The notes below the pieces were generated by a model, which worked only from the letters and a program-made list of their open reading frames with translations, did no database searches and was not told the origin of the DNA. Positions 44,082-55,108 of a stretch of 64,000 bases of DNA are shown here, in pieces. Both the position numbers and the translations under genes were made by a program. How positions within the stretch are numbered: the first letter of the stretch is position 1; every line of letters starts with the position of its first letter. Origin of the DNA: Prosthecobacter dejongeii (GTDB lineage: Bacteria; Verrucomicrobiota; Verrucomicrobiia; Verrucomicrobiales; Verrucomicrobiaceae); contig NZ_JACHIF010000010.1 in assembly GCF_014203045.1 (NCBI RefSeq), positions 186,001 to 250,000 of the forward strand. The letters are read 5' to 3'.

Positions 44082-47000
44082 TCAAGGAGACTCCATCCGC
44101 ATTTGCCCAGATAAAACAGGGGTGTTTAAAGCCGGCTGCGACGGTGTTTCAGGCAGAGTGGGAAGCAGGAAGTACCCCAGCCCTTTGAGCCCCTCCGGGC
44201 CAGGGAAGATCAAGCCTTCGAAAACGCTTTTCCTTTGAATGGAGCCTGCACCGCCCGAGGGCCCTGGATCTAGCAAAAGAAAAGAACCGCTGATCTGCCC
44301 TGTTTTGACATTCAGTTTCAGCGTCACCTTCCCAGGATTTTTCGCCGTGCCTGCTTGATGCAGCAGCCATTTGTGACCTGAGGTGATCTGAAAAACGGTG
44401 TCTGGCGATGTCTCTGATTCCTCAATCCTGGCTCCGCTAAATCGCAACTTGGCGTTGTCAGGACCGTCTGTGAGTCCCAGAATCAGATTCGGGCTGACAG
44501 GAGGTAGATATCTCTGCCCCACGACCGAGAGGGTAAGGGGCCCAAACCCACGCGGATAAATCCGCCCACTCATGACGGGCCGGGACCAAGAAAGCCCACC
44601 CCCGATAGGGTTGTCCCGGTCAGCTTCTGGATCGGCACCCGTTTGGATCTGCAGAGTCCCCAAGAGAGAACCTTTCGAGGGTGCGGCATACAGCGTCTGG
44701 TAAACCAAAACCTGCCCCTGTGGCCCCAGGAAAGTGCTGCCCAGAATGGTTTCACCATCCGCCGTTTTACCGGCGAGTTTTGCTGAACCGGCCTTGCTGA
44801 TGGTGACGGAAGCAAAGCCTGTTCCTCCAGGAGTTTCGCCATCAGTCACTTCTTCCTCCAAAGGGATCAATCCTAAATTGTAAAGACCATCGAAGGCATC
44901 TGCTAAGTTTTCGCGCGAGTTCCAGGTGCTTTTCCAGCCTTCAAAAACGAGAGGCTCACCACCATCCGTCAGTGTGGCGGTCATCCGTGAATTTTCTGGA
45001 TTCATGACCAGGCCAAGCTGCAATGCTGGCAGCGGTGAGAGTTGAGACAAAGATACGCTCCCCATGGGTGTGCGACCTGGTAACAGGGACATGGAAAGTA
45101 ACCCGCCTTTGAAAAGAATCGGCTTCCGAGATCCCAGAGTCAGCTTCCCACTGAAACTCCCCGAAAGAGTGGTGACCAGATCCAATCGCCCGCCTAAGCC
45201 ACCGTTCGACACATGGCGTGGGATTGGTGCGACAAAGGTGCCGATACTGCCCTCTGGCAAGGGGCTAACCAAAAGAGTGACATTCACCACATCACTTCCC
45301 AGGAGATTTTTAGCCGTGATTTTAACTTGATAGGGAGTGATTTTGGAGGCTGTCACTCGTCCCGAAATGAGGCCTGTGAGCGCATCTATCTTTAATCCTG
45401 GTGGTAAGCCTGAAGCGGTAAAAGATGCCGGAGGTAAATGCTCATCTTCACTCACAGGAACCTCAAATTCATAGTCCTCTCCAACAATCGCCGGTGGCAA
45501 TGCATCTCCTGAAGCCAGCGGTGTGATGTCAGGTGGACCACTGACAACCACTAGATCCTGCGGGCCAATGACCACCTCGCCACCAGGGCCAGAAACCATG
45601 CAGACATAGCGCCCAGCCGCATCAGGTTCAGCCTCTGAGATAGAGAGCCTTTTGCCATCAGCAGAAAGCACTACCCTAGGGTTTCCAAGCACTGGCTCGC
45701 CATCGTGACTCCACGTCAACGCAAGGTTTTCGCCGGCGGTCTTCACGGACCAGGATGCCTTGCCCCCTTCTGCGATGATGATTTTTTGAATCAAATTTTC
45801 CGCCACGCCGATCTGGGCTTCTTCACTGAGGCTGGACTCAGTCGCTGCCACGGCCACCGAGTAGGCTCCAGCTTGGGCAAGTTGCACGGCAGGTAAGCGT
45901 AGGACAGCCTGCGTAGCCCCTCGGATCGCTTTGCCATCCTTCTGCCATTGATAACGCAGGGGTGGCTTTCCCATCGCCTGAACACTCATCACCACCTCAG
46001 AGCCCATGAAGGCCAACTGATGCTGGGGCTGCATCAGGATCTCCGGCTTCCCTCCCACCACAGTCAGTTCGGCGACTTGAGATAAAACCGTCTCCACCGG
46101 GTTTGTCACCCGCACTTGGTAAAAGCCCGCCTGGGCAGGAGTAAGACCAGACAAAACCAACACGGGGCCTGTTTGATTCACTAGGGGCTCCTCATCCTTC
46201 AGCCATTGGTAGCTGATCTCGTCAGAGCCCGTCACCTCGACTTCAAAAGTGGCGCTTTCGGTTTCGTTGATCTTTTTCGACAAGGGCTGCCGGATGAAGG
46301 TGATGCCCACAGGAGAAACCTGGATGGAAACTGTGGCGACCAAGGAACTGAGCTCCCCGTCACTGACTACAAAGGTAAAGTTATCTGGACCAGAATACCC
46401 TTGGGTGGATGTGTAAACCAACCCCGGCGGACTGCCTGCCAGCTTGCCATGTGCGGGAGGGCCAACTAAGGTAAATTCCAGAGCTGCGGTCTCCACATCC
46501 TGACCAGTCAGAGAGATGGTTACAGGAACGTGGTCGGGCGTGGTCACGGTCTGTGCCGAGGCCACTGGCTTATCGTTCACTGAGGTCACGCTTAGCGTGA
46601 CAGTGGCCGTATTTGAGTCCACTAACCCGTCATTGACTTTGAAGGAAAAATGGTCGCCTCCAAAATAGTTTGCCTCAGGAGTATAACTAAAAGATCCGGT
46701 GTCAGGATTGAAGTTGAGCGCACCATGATCAGGCCCCGAAACCAGGGAGTAAGACAAGGGTGTGTTCTCTGCATCCGCAGCCTGCGCAGTGCCCTGGATC
46801 ATCACATCTTCATTTTCGGTGAAGCTACCCGCCTGGGCAATCGGGGTTGTGTTAAAGGCAGTGATCTCCAGTTCCACCTCACCTGCGGAAACGGTATCAC
46901 TTCCAGCCTGCGAGGCACGCACGACCACAGTGCCATCCCGCGTAAAGCTCAACTGATTGCCATTTAACACGCCCGGCCCGCTAGCCACAGCCAATAGAAT

Positions 47001-50000
47001 GGGAGTCAACCCACGGCTTGAAACTGCATTCAAGGTCACTGTCGAAGTGTAAGGTAAAGACGCAGGAACTTGCCCGCTGAAGGCAAGGGTCTGCTCGGCT
47101 TTCACCACCGCGAACGTGCGGCTGACGGGATCTGCCGCAGCAAAGTCTGCACTGCCAGCCTGGCTAGCCTGGATCGTCACCGTGCCCACTGCGCTGAAGC
47201 TAACGGTGTTGCCATTCATCGTCGCAATATTTGCTCCAGAGGTGATGGTATAGCTCACTGGCAAACCACTGCTTGTCGTGGCATTCAGGATCAGTGGTGT
47301 GAGGCAAGTCTGCTGTGCGATGACAGGAAAGGTGATGGCCTGAGTGGTGACGGAGAATTGTGTGGGAAGTGCCGCATTCCAGGCCGTTTCATCGCCCCGC
47401 TGCCAGGCCAGGATCACCGCCGTGCTGCCGACGGGCCCCGTGTGCGTAAACACATCTCCTGACACACTGCCGTTTCCAGATGTGATCTCTAGCTCCACTG
47501 GCAAACCGCTGCTGGAAAGGATGCGCCCAGAACGAAAACCGGTGGGAGGAGGCAAGATAGTCTGCGGCTGCAATGCAGGCAAAATCGGTGCCTGAACAAA
47601 GGCCGAACGCCCACCCGCAGAGGTCAGCCGAAAAGACCCAGCCGAACCTGCCGTCCACAAAGAACCATCGGCACGCATGGCCACGATGTGCAGATTTCCC
47701 GCCTGCACCGCCACCCATCCCGTGCTGTTGCCAACCCGGCGAGGGGAAGAGACGGATCCCACCGTGGTCACCCCCTGCTGGAAAGCTAAATTATCTCCCC
47801 AAGTCCACAGAGAGCCATCTTGTTTCACCGCCGCAGTCCAGTTGACATTGCAGGCCACCTGCTTCCAATCCGTATCCGTTCCGACACGAACAGGAACATT
47901 CCTGTTGGTCGTATTACCCAGTCCTAACTGGCCACTGCTATTGCTGCCCCAAGCCCATAAGCTACCGTCTGTTTTGATGGCAAATGAAGCCGCCGCACCG
48001 GAGGAAGGCGAAACCCCGATTTGCGCCCAATCAGTGTCCGTTCCCACACGAGTGAATGATGTGCGTTGAACCGCATTCCCCAGCCCAAGTTGCCCCGAAG
48101 TGTTTAAACCTGTGGACCATAAAGAGCCGTCCGATTTTAGAGCTAGCGAATAAAAATTACCACAGGCCACTTTAGCCCAGATGTTTTCACTACCGATCTG
48201 GTTTGGACTGCTTCGACTTGTGGTTCCTCCATCTCCAAACTCCCCATTTGAATTGCTCCCCCATGCCCACAAAGTACCATCATTCCGAATGGCCAAGTTA
48301 TGAAAAGATCCGAGCGAGAATTCACGCCAACTACTCCCCACGGCCACAGCCGTGGGAGTAAGTCGAGGTACAGTTGAACTGTCACCGATCTGGCCCTGTG
48401 TATTCGCTCCCCACATCCACAGCGAACCATCTTGTTGAAGTCCGCCTGAGTGAGCTTGACCAGCTTCGACTGATTGCCAGTTAGTTAGGCTTCCGATTCG
48501 AATGAGATCTTGTGAAATGTAGGTATTGTTTCCAATCTGACCATTGAGCGACGAACCAAACGCCCAAAGCGAACCATCTCCACGTGTTATAAACGTGTGA
48601 CTAGTACGAGAACTGACTCGGCTGACAGCACCAGGTCCGATGGCACGCACAAGCTGACGCCCACTTTTGCCGGAATAGTCGCTGCCATCTCCCCACGCGA
48701 TCAGACTGCCATCAGCCTGCATAGCCAAACTATGAGAGGAACCTGCATGAATCTGGCGCCAGTCCTCGCCCGGCTGATTGATTCGCAAAGGAAACGATTC
48801 GTTCGCCAAGTTACTGTTACCTATTTGCGCTTCGAGGTTTCTGCCCCAAGCCCAGGCGGAACCGTCCCGTCGAATGGCAACACTGTGATTGCTGGACGCA
48901 TCTACATACACCCAGTCTGTCCCCACGCCAATCTGTACTGGGACATTTCTGGATGTGAAGGTTCCATAACCTAACTGCCCATTGCCATTTCCACCCCACG
49001 ACCAAAGTGTGCCATCCCGCCGAATTGCAAGACTGTGAAATGCACCCACAGTGACCTGCTTCCAATTCGTCGCAGAGCCGACTTGAACAGGACTGTTCGA
49101 GCTAACATTGCTCCCTAGACCTAATTGACCGCTTGTGCCCAATCCCCAAGCCCACAAAGTTCCATCCCTTTTGATTCCGAGGCTGTGACTAGTTCCAGTT
49201 GAAACGGACTGCCAGTCCGTAGCTAAGCCAATCTGAGTCAAACTCGTTCGGCTCGCGGTGCTGCCATCCCCCAACTGACCCGAGCTATTCGATCCGGTCC
49301 CCCACAATGTTCCATCCTCCTTCACCGCCAGGGAATGAGTGCTTCCGCCCGCAATGCTAACCCAACGACCGGATGAAATCTGAATCGGACTGTATTTTAG
49401 TATCGTCGTGCCATCCCCCAACTGACCTGATGTATTGCTCCCCCAGGCCCAAAGACTTCCATTCTTTTTAATTCCTAGCGAGTGGTTTCCACCTGCTTCC
49501 ACATCTGCCCAATCGAGCGCTGTTCCGGCAGTCTGAGGTACATACGATGTCGATGAACCACCCATTCCCAACTGCCCGATCCCTCCAAATCCCCAAGCCC
49601 ACAAACGACCATCCAAGCCGATGGCAAGTGTGTGTGAGCCCATGCTAGAAACACTCACCTTCGCAAACTGGAATGGCTGGTCGGTTAGGACAAACGTCAC
49701 AGTGACGGGAGTCGCGGCAACATACTGGCCATTCCCAGGCTGGGAGATTTGGAGGGTCACGGCCCCTGTGCCGTTGGGCGTGACGAGCCCGTCCGCATTG
49801 ACGGTCGCGGGCCCCGCGATCAGCGTGTAGGTCAAAGGCAGCCCGCTCGTAGCCACGGCAGGCAACCGGAAAGGGCCTGCACTCGTTGCCCTGGAGGAAA
49901 CCCTGCCCACTGAAATCGTCTGGGCAGGACCGGCTGCCGCCGTTGCCGTGGCGCTCAGGGAAACCGTGAATGGATCATCATCGGGATCATTGCTAGCGAT

Positions 50001-52652
50001 GCTGAGGGTGGCTGTATGGGAGCCCGTTCTGCGGGGGCTAAACCGGACCAAAAAGGGCAGGTCACTTGAGCTGGTCACCACAGCTCCCAGTGGCGATGAC
50101 ACCAGGGAAAAGGCGTCTGCATCCGCGCCAGAAACGGTGATGCCTTCCACCGTCAGCGACGTTCCAGGCACGCTGTTCCCCAGCTTCATCACGGAATCTG
50201 CCGGATTTCCCCCCAAAGGAATACTGCCAAAGCTAACGGTGCCGCTGCCATTAACCAGCACCTGATCCGACGCGTTTTTCACCACCAGTCCAGGAGCTAA
50301 CCCTGCAACTTGAAGACTTACCTGCCGAGTGTGTACCTGAGTGTTGACGGTGTCTGTGAATGAAATTTCGGCTGCATAATTTCCCATCTGCAGCCCTGCG
50401 GCGGCAGAGTTGAAACTCACCGTCACACTCACGCTCTGACCCGCGGCGAGAGTGCCCGATGCTGGAGATGCCTGCAACCAGGGCTGGTTGACCCCTGCAG
50501 TCCAAGAGACGGACTGGGGCGAGGTATTGCTCAACTGGTAGCTTTTAGAAGCGGGGCTGAATGGGCCACCTTGCGAACCTGCTGCGGCAAACACTTCCTC
50601 GGGCGTCACCGTTAAAGCTTGCGGCCAGACCGCTCCACTGATGATCAACGAGTAGCCCTGCGAGCCAAAGGTGAGACTACCGGTATGATCTACCGTAACG
50701 ACGTACTCCCCGGCCTGGGCCGGAGCAGACACCAGCACTTGCTCGACATTGTCCACGGTATTGATCCCCGTCGTCGCGACCGCCGTCAGTTGGGCGTTCG
50801 TCCAATCACCGACATAGGGCATGATAAAAGGACGATGAACCCCACCGGTAGGAGAGGTCAGCTTGAGATTGAGATCGTTGGTGAGGTCACGGGTACGATT
50901 GTCATGGGTCAAAAACGCAGCACCGGCGGGGTCCGTCCAGCAGAGAGTCACGCGAATGGGGCTCACGCCATCCCAGGTGAAGCGGTGGGTATCTGCACCT
51001 CCTTGCGCCAGCACCTGCTCAGTGATCTGCTGCATGCGCACGTTATCCGCTTCGGCTTTGATCAAATCCGCCGCAGCTTTGACGTTGATTAAGCCCCAGC
51101 CATACTCGTAATCGGGACCAGCACGGCCAATGTCGTTGGCCGTGTGAATCAGCAGTCCCTTGAGCGTGCTGGCCCGCATGGATTGGCCAGGAAAACGCTG
51201 CTGGAAATAATCCACCAGCAGCAGAGCGGAGCCGCTGGCATTCGGGGCCGCCATACTCGTCCCACTCATCGTACCGTATGCGCTGTCTCCGGTAGATATG
51301 GCTGAAGTAAGGCTGGCCCCATTCACTACGATGTCTGGTTTGATACGGCCATCGTCAGCGGGACCTGTGGAACTAAAGGCCGTAATTGTCCCATTGGCCG
51401 CATTCCTCACCCCTGCACTCACGGCATCATTCACGGCCCCGATGGTAATGACGTTTTTACAGGTCTTTTCATTGTCCAACACATCATACCCCAACTTGTA
51501 AACCCCATCACTGGCGGGGTGTTGAGCCGGATCATAAGCACGCGTCGTCCCTCCCGGCCCTTGCGCCCAGGTTCCACCCGTAGCTGGTGGGTCATCATTC
51601 CGATCATTGCCCGAAGACATGAACGATAAGAAATACGGCAGATTAAAGAGCAGTCCGTCCAAGGCCACACTGGTGGGGTCATAGCGGCCGAATCGAGTTT
51701 CGACATCGTTGGCAGGGTTTCCGTCATCCGTGAATGAGCCGTACCAAGTGGCCGTTTCAGGCCGCCAACCACTGATGAAACCATACGAATGGTTCGAGAT
51801 ATAGATCTTACCCGCCTCTGCTGGTGCCGCAGCGCCGGCCGCCACCATTTCAGAATTATCATTGGTCGAGTCATAGGCTGCAATGACGGCACCCGGGGCC
51901 ATCCCCAGTGCGGAGGCTGAGGAACCCCGTGCGATGATGGTGCCAGCCACATGGCTGGCATGATCTGACAAAGTGGTACTGCCATCCGCAATGGTGATAC
52001 GCACACCTGGGCCAAACTCTTGGTGGCTCACCCGGGGGATGCCACCAGCCTCCCAAAGGCCCAATTTGAGACCGCTGCCACTCACATTGTAGGGGGCTAT
52101 GGAACGAATTAAATTAGCACCCGAGCTAATGGCGGCATTCACGTTATGATCTGCCCGATAGAGCGGTCGATCTCCCTCAAAACCCACTAAAATGGCCTTG
52201 GTTCCGCCGGGTTCATGAACGACCAAAGGAATCCCTAACCGCTCTGCCTTGAGACGCGTGCTTGCCTGCTGAGAGTCTTCTATCTGGCGCAACTGCTTCA
52301 CCAATTGCTGACGTTTGACTGGATCTGTCAGATCAATCTTCTGTGACAATAAGGCCGCCGCAGGAGACAGAGCGGCGCTGGTTTCTTGAGCTACCTTGGC
52401 TGGCACCTCGACCTGCACTTTCGTCCCGTCTGGGGTAAAACTCTGTGCCACGGCACCTGCCTGCGGAGCTTCCTGGAGATGCTGAATAACACGGGAGGAG
52501 GTTTCTTCTGAAACCTGCTTATCCAAAGCTTTTTCAGCATTCACGGCAGTCGCCGGGGTGATGGGCGGAGCCTCTTTCGAGAAATTCCTCCAGACCGCTA
52601 GAGTCAAAACGATGACCACTAACAGAAAGAAGAGACGCGACTGATTTTGCAC
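44082..52652 (-). CDS. Giant secreted subtilase with RCC1 propellers and Ig/cadherin-like domains
   Basis: A 2856-residue exported protein with a GTG start. A signal/anchor helix (about 5-22) precedes a prodomain-like region and an S8 peptidase domain (about 190-520). Visible catalytic residues are His231 ([12 protein letters not shown]), oxyanion Asn349 and Ser466 ([11 protein letters not shown]); the Asp position holds Glu201 (LGLWEAGG). Beta-sandwich modules, including a choice-of-anchor/ASH-like unit, follow. Next come 14 RCC1 repeats with the unit [15 protein letters not shown], enough for two seven-bladed propellers. Then several MBG-, cadherin- and Ig-like domains and a He_PIG-like unit. 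The C-terminal beta-rich region ends [14 protein letters not shown]. It is probably a surface or secreted protease-adhesin; no close partner gene is seen. Confidence 0.9.
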   Translation of the reverse strand: MQNQSRLFFLLVVIVLTLAVWRNFSKEAPPITPATAVNAEKALDKQVSEETSSRVIQHLQEAPQAGAVAQSFTPDGTKVQVEVPAKVAQETSAALSPAAALLSQKIDLTDPVKRQQLVKQLRQIEDSQQASTRLKAERLGIPLVVHEPGGTKAILVGFEGDRPLYRADHNVNAAISSGANLIRSIAPYNVSGSGLKLGLWEAGGIPRVSHQEFGPGVRITIADGSTTLSDHASHVAGTIIARGSSASALGMAPGAVIAAYDSTNDNSEMVAAGAAAPAEAGKIYISNHSYGFISGWRPETATWYGSFTDDGNPANDVETRFGRYDPTSVALDGLLFNLPYFLSFMSSGNDRNDDPPATGGTWAQGPGGTTRAYDPAQHPASDGVYKLGYDVLDNEKTCKNVITIGAVNDAVSAGVRNAANGTITAFSSTGPADDGRIKPDIVVNGASLTSAISTGDSAYGTMSGTSMAAPNASGSALLLVDYFQQRFPGQSMRASTLKGLLIHTANDIGRAGPDYEYGWGLINVKAAADLIKAEADNVRMQQITEQVLAQGGADTHRFTWDGVSPIRVTLCWTDPAGAAFLTHDNRTRDLTNDLNLKLTSPTGGVHRPFIMPYVGDWTNAQLTAVATTGINTVDNVEQVLVSAPAQAGEYVVTVDHTGSLTFGSQGYSLIISGAVWPQALTVTPEEVFAAAGSQGGPFSPASKSYQLSNTSPQSVSWTAGVNQPWLQASPASGTLAAGQSVSVTVSFNSAAAGLQMGNYAAEISFTDTVNTQVHTRQVSLQVAGLAPGLVVKNASDQVLVNGSGTVSFGSIPLGGNPADSVMKLGNSVPGTSLTVEGITVSGADADAFSLVSSPLGAVVTSSSDLPFLVRFSPRRTGSHTATLSIASNDPDDDPFTVSLSATATAAAGPAQTISVGRVSSRATSAGPFRLPAVATSGLPLTYTLIAGPATVNADGLVTPNGTGAVTLQISQPGNGQYVAATPVTVTFVLTDQPFQFAKVSVSSMGSHTLAIGLDGRLWAWGFGGIGQLGMGGSSTSYVPQTAGTALDWADVEAGGNHSLGIKKNGSLWAWGSNTSGQLGDGTTILKYSPIQISSGRWVSIAGGSTHSLAVKEDGTLWGTGSNSSGQLGDGSTASRTSLTQIGLATDWQSVSTGTSHSLGIKRDGTLWAWGLGTSGQLGLGSNVSSNSPVQVGSATNWKQVTVGAFHSLAIRRDGTLWSWGGNGNGQLGYGTFTSRNVPVQIGVGTDWVYVDASSNHSVAIRRDGSAWAWGRNLEAQIGNSNLANESFPLRINQPGEDWRQIHAGSSHSLAMQADGSLIAWGDGSDYSGKSGRQLVRAIGPGAVSRVSSRTSHTFITRGDGSLWAFGSSLNGQIGNNTYISQDLIRIGSLTNWQSVEAGQAHSGGLQQDGSLWMWGANTQGQIGDSSTVPRLTPTAVAVGSSWREFSLGSFHNLAIRNDGTLWAWGSNSNGEFGDGGTTSRSSPNQIGSENIWAKVACGNFYSLALKSDGSLWSTGLNTSGQLGLGNAVQRTSFTRVGTDTDWAQIGVSPSSGAAASFAIKTDGSLWAWGSNSSGQLGLGNTTNRNVPVRVGTDTDWKQVACNVNWTAAVKQDGSLWTWGDNLAFQQGVTTVGSVSSPRRVGNSTGWVAVQAGNLHIVAMRADGSLWTAGSAGSFRLTSAGGRSAFVQAPILPALQPQTILPPPTGFRSGRILSSSGLPVELEITSGNGSVSGDVFTHTGPVGSTAVILAWQRGDETAWNAALPTQFSVTTQAITFPVIAQQTCLTPLILNATTSSGLPVSYTITSGANIATMNGNTVSFSAVGTVTIQASQAGSADFAAADPVSRTFAVVKAEQTLAFSGQVPASLPYTSTVTLNAVSSRGLTPILLAVASGPGVLNGNQLSFTRDGTVVVRASQAGSDTVSAGEVELEITAFNTTPIAQAGSFTENEDVMIQGTAQAADAENTPLSYSLVSGPDHGALNFNPDTGSFSYTPEANYFGGDHFSFKVNDGLVDSNTATVTLSVTSVNDKPVASAQTVTTPDHVPVTISLTGQDVETAALEFTLVGPPAHGKLAGSPPGLVYTSTQGYSGPDNFTFVVSDGELSSLVATVSIQVSPVGITFIRQPLSKKINETESATFEVEVTGSDEISYQWLKDEEPLVNQTGPVLVLSGLTPAQAGFYQVRVTNPVETVLSQVAELTVVGGKPEILMQPQHQLAFMGSEVVMSVQAMGKPPLRYQWQKDGKAIRGATQAVLRLPAVQLAQAGAYSVAVAATESSLSEEAQIGVAENLIQKIIIAEGGKASWSVKTAGENLALTWSHDGEPVLGNPRVVLSADGKRLSISEAEPDAAGRYVCMVSGPGGEVVIGPQDLVVVSGPPDITPLASGDALPPAIVGEDYEFEVPVSEDEHLPPASFTASGLPPGLKIDALTGLISGRVTASKITPYQVKITAKNLLGSDVVNVTLLVSPLPEGSIGTFVAPIPRHVSNGGLGGRLDLVTTLSGSFSGKLTLGSRKPILFKGGLLSMSLLPGRTPMGSVSLSQLSPLPALQLGLVMNPENSRMTATLTDGGEPLVFEGWKSTWNSRENLADAFDGLYNLGLIPLEEEVTDGETPGGTGFASVTISKAGSAKLAGKTADGETILGSTFLGPQGQVLVYQTLYAAPSKGSLLGTLQIQTGADPEADRDNPIGGGLSWSRPVMSGRIYPRGFGPLTLSVVGQRYLPPVSPNLILGLTDGPDNAKLRFSGARIEESETSPDTVFQITSGHKWLLHQAGTAKNPGKVTLKLNVKTGQISGSFLLLDPGPSGGAGSIQRKSVFEGLIFPGPEGLKGLGYFLLPTLPETPSQPALNTPVLSGQMRMESP

Positions 52653-52743
52653 GTCATCTTTTATAAAAACCCCGATTTAAGAACAAGGCAAAACACCTTA
52701 GTCATTAAAGAAAAACCTGATCTACGCGAGACTTTGCATAAGC

Positions 52744-52773
52744 AAAAAGGGGCAGGTCAAGATGACCTGCCCC
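52744..52773 (-). terminator. Rho-independent terminator of aspC
   Basis: A perfect 11-bp stem (GGGGCAGGTCA 52749-52759, TGACCTGCCCC 52763-52773) with a 3-base loop. On the minus strand it is followed by TTTTT (plus-strand AAAAA at 52744-52748). It lies 30 bases past the aminotransferase stop codon. Confidence 0.93.
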
Positions 52774-52802
52774 CAAAATCATACGAAGTTGGAACTCTTC
52801 GA

Positions 52803-53969
52803 TTAATGCTGACCGCAGAACTCTTCGAAGCGGTCCATGCCGGCGTTGATGACATCCAGACCTGTCGCGTAGCTGAAGCGCACGGTATATTCGGCACCGA
52901 AAGCGACCCCTGGAACAGCGGCCACTTTGCCCTTGCTCAGCAGCTTCTCGCAGAAGTTGATGGACTTGATGCCGATAGGCTCAATGCCAACCAGGAAGTA
53001 GAAAGCGCCCTGGGGCTCGATCACCTTAACGTTCTTGATCGCCTGCAGGCGGCTCAGCATATACTGGCGACGCACGTCGAACTCATCGCGCATGTCAGCG
53101 ACGATCTGCTGATCTCCCTGAAGGGCGGCGATGGCACCATACTGCGCGAACGAAGTCGGGTTGCTGGTGGTGTGGCTCTGAATGGTGTCAATCGCGTCGG
53201 CGATCTTCTTGGGAGCAGCGGTGTAACCCAGGCGCCAGCCAGTCATCGCGTAGGCTTTGGAGAAGCCATTGATCGTGATGGTGTGATCAAAAATATCTTT
53301 GCTGATGCTGGCGATGCTGACGTGCTTGTTGTCGCCATAGACCAGCTTCTCGTAAATTTCGTCCGACAGGATGAGGATGTCTTCGGCAGCGGCGATTTCA
53401 CCCAGGGCCTGAAGCTCTTCTTTGCTGTAAACAGAACCGGTAGGGTTGCCTGGGCTGTTGATGATGATCATCTTGGTCATCGGGGACATGGCGTCCTCGA
53501 ACTCTTCCGGAGTGATCTTCCAGTCATTTTCCAGCTTGGTTTCCACCACCACGGGGATACCGCCCACAAGCTTCACCATTTCAGGATAGCTGGTCCAGTA
53601 AGGAGCAGGGATGATGACTTCATCGCCAGGATTCACGCAGGCGGCGATGGCGTTGTAGCAGCTATGCTTGGCGCCGCAGTTCACGCTGATCTGGGAGGGG
53701 TCATACTGGATGCCGTTATCAATCAGCAGCTTGGCAGCCAGAGCTTCGCGCAGTTCGACGAGGCCAGAGCTCTCCGTGTAACGTGTCTTGCCGGTGTTCA
53801 GGGCCTCAATGGCTGCCGCCGTGATGTGCGCGGGGGTATCAAAGTCAGGCTCGCCTGCGCCAAAGCTCAAGACGTCCACACCCTGCTTCTTCAGAGCCTT
53901 CGCCTGGCTGGTGATGGCTAGGGTCATGGAGGGCGAAAGTTCGGCGATGTTTTTGGCAATGAAGTCCAT
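52803..53969 (-). CDS. aspC: Aspartate aminotransferase (class I PLP)
   Basis: Transfers the amino group between aspartate and 2-oxoglutarate. A 388-residue fold-type I aminotransferase of the Igamma (Thermus-like) group: SFGAGEPDFDTPAHI at the N-terminus, the substrate loop GKTRYTESSGLVELREALAA, SPGNPTGSVYSKEEL, and the PLP-lysine in TINGFSKAYAMTGWRLGY. The C-terminal Arg that binds the side-chain carboxylate is in VRFSYATG. ATG 53967-53969 was chosen over 54014 because it yields the family-length N-terminus. The leader is CCTTTTCCCATT. It is unlinked in sequence to the FkbH cassette, but neighbours it. Confidence 0.92.
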   Translation of the reverse strand: MDFIAKNIAELSPSMTLAITSQAKALKKQGVDVLSFGAGEPDFDTPAHITAAAIEALNTGKTRYTESSGLVELREALAAKLLIDNGIQYDPSQISVNCGAKHSCYNAIAACVNPGDEVIIPAPYWTSYPEMVKLVGGIPVVVETKLENDWKITPEEFEDAMSPMTKMIIINSPGNPTGSVYSKEELQALGEIAAAEDILILSDEIYEKLVYGDNKHVSIASISKDIFDHTITINGFSKAYAMTGWRLGYTAAPKKIADAIDTIQSHTTSNPTSFAQYGAIAALQGDQQIVADMRDEFDVRRQYMLSRLQAIKNVKVIEPQGAFYFLVGIEPIGIKSINFCEKLLSKGKVAAVPGVAFGAEYTVRFSYATGLDVINAGMDRFEEFCGQH

Positions 53970-54180
53970 AATGGGAAAAGGTGCGGATCTAAGTGGTTGT
54001 GCGGGGGGCCCCACGGGAAGGGCTGGCTAAAAAGGAGCGGTGAGCGGGTTTGTCAACGCCGGGGGTAGCGAAGAGACGCGGAGATGTCACCCGTTTTTTG
54101 TTCTTTGACGAAGCAAAACGCACCGCACCTAAGGACGTCCCCCTTTGTGATAACGGTCAAAAAAACCGCCTGACTTGATT

Positions 54181-54933
54181 TCAGTAAGTCGCGCGTCCCC
54201 CCGAAAGATCAAAAACAGCACCGGTGGTGAATGAACATTCCTCCGAGCACAGCCAAGCCACCAAAGCCGCTGCCTCATGCTTTTGGCCAAATCGGCCCAT
54301 GGGGATCTTCGAAAGCATGTAATCAATGTGAGCCTGCGTCATTTGCTGCAGGATGTCTGTTTCGATCACCGCTGGGGTGATGCAATTGACCAGGATGTTC
54401 GAGGTGGCCAGTTCCTTCCCCAAGCTCTTCGTCAGGGTGATCACCCCCGCCTTGGAGGCACTGTAATGGGCAGCATTGGGATTCCCCTCCTTCCCTGCCA
54501 CGGAGGCGACATTGACGATTCGACCATAGCCATTCGCCAGCAGATGCGGGATGACGGCCCGACAGCAGAGGAATGTCCCCGTGAGGTTGATGTCCATGAC
54601 CCGCCGCCAGTCCTCAGGACGCAGTTCCCAAGTCTTTGCATTGTTTCCCGCGATGCCAGCGTTGTTCACGAGGAGATCCACCTTGCCAAAGACAGCTAAA
54701 GTTTTCTGAGCAGCAGCTTCCGTGGATTCCGCGCTGGTAATGTCCACCTGGGCCGTAGTTACCTCACCTGAAGCCGAAAGCGACCTCTGCGCCTGCTCCA
54801 ACGCAGTGGCATCCACATCCCAAAGACAAACGGCCGCCCCGGACTGCAGCAGCCGTTCAGCGATGGCATACCCGATACCCCGGGCACTGCCGGTGACGAT
54901 GGCCTTTCGGCCAGAAAGAGAGAGAACGTTCAT
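54181..54933 (-). CDS. SDR-family oxidoreductase, FabG-like
   Basis: A 250-residue classical short-chain dehydrogenase/reductase with all core motifs: cofactor TGSARGIGYA (about 14-23), NNAG (90-93), catalytic Ser144, Tyr157 and Lys161 (YSASK) and the PG-type loop ITPAVIETDI. The acidic residue after strand 2 (WDVD) suggests NAD rather than NADP. It could be a 3-oxoacyl-ACP reductase or a sugar/alcohol dehydrogenase. It is transcribed divergently from the FkbH-ACP genes, sharing a 175-base region, which suggests the same biosynthetic role and common control. Confidence 0.88.
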   Translation of the reverse strand: MNVLSLSGRKAIVTGSARGIGYAIAERLLQSGAAVCLWDVDATALEQAQRSLSASGEVTTAQVDITSAESTEAAAQKTLAVFGKVDLLVNNAGIAGNNAKTWELRPEDWRRVMDINLTGTFLCCRAVIPHLLANGYGRIVNVASVAGKEGNPNAAHYSASKAGVITLTKSLGKELATSNILVNCITPAVIETDILQQMTQAHIDYMLSKIPMGRFGQKHEAAALVAWLCSEECSFTTGAVFDLSGGRATY

Positions 54934-55108
54934 GAAGAGCTTCCAACTACGAAAGTCCCCCTGCAGATCTTCAGAGGGAAAGTGGACGGAGGTTGCGTTT
55001 CCCCTTCAGATTTGCCCTCCAGCTCACCCTGCACCGCATTCATCCCTTGTGTTAAGCCACATGTTATCCTACTCACGACGCCAAGCCTCTTAAATCCTTT
55101 TTTAACCA

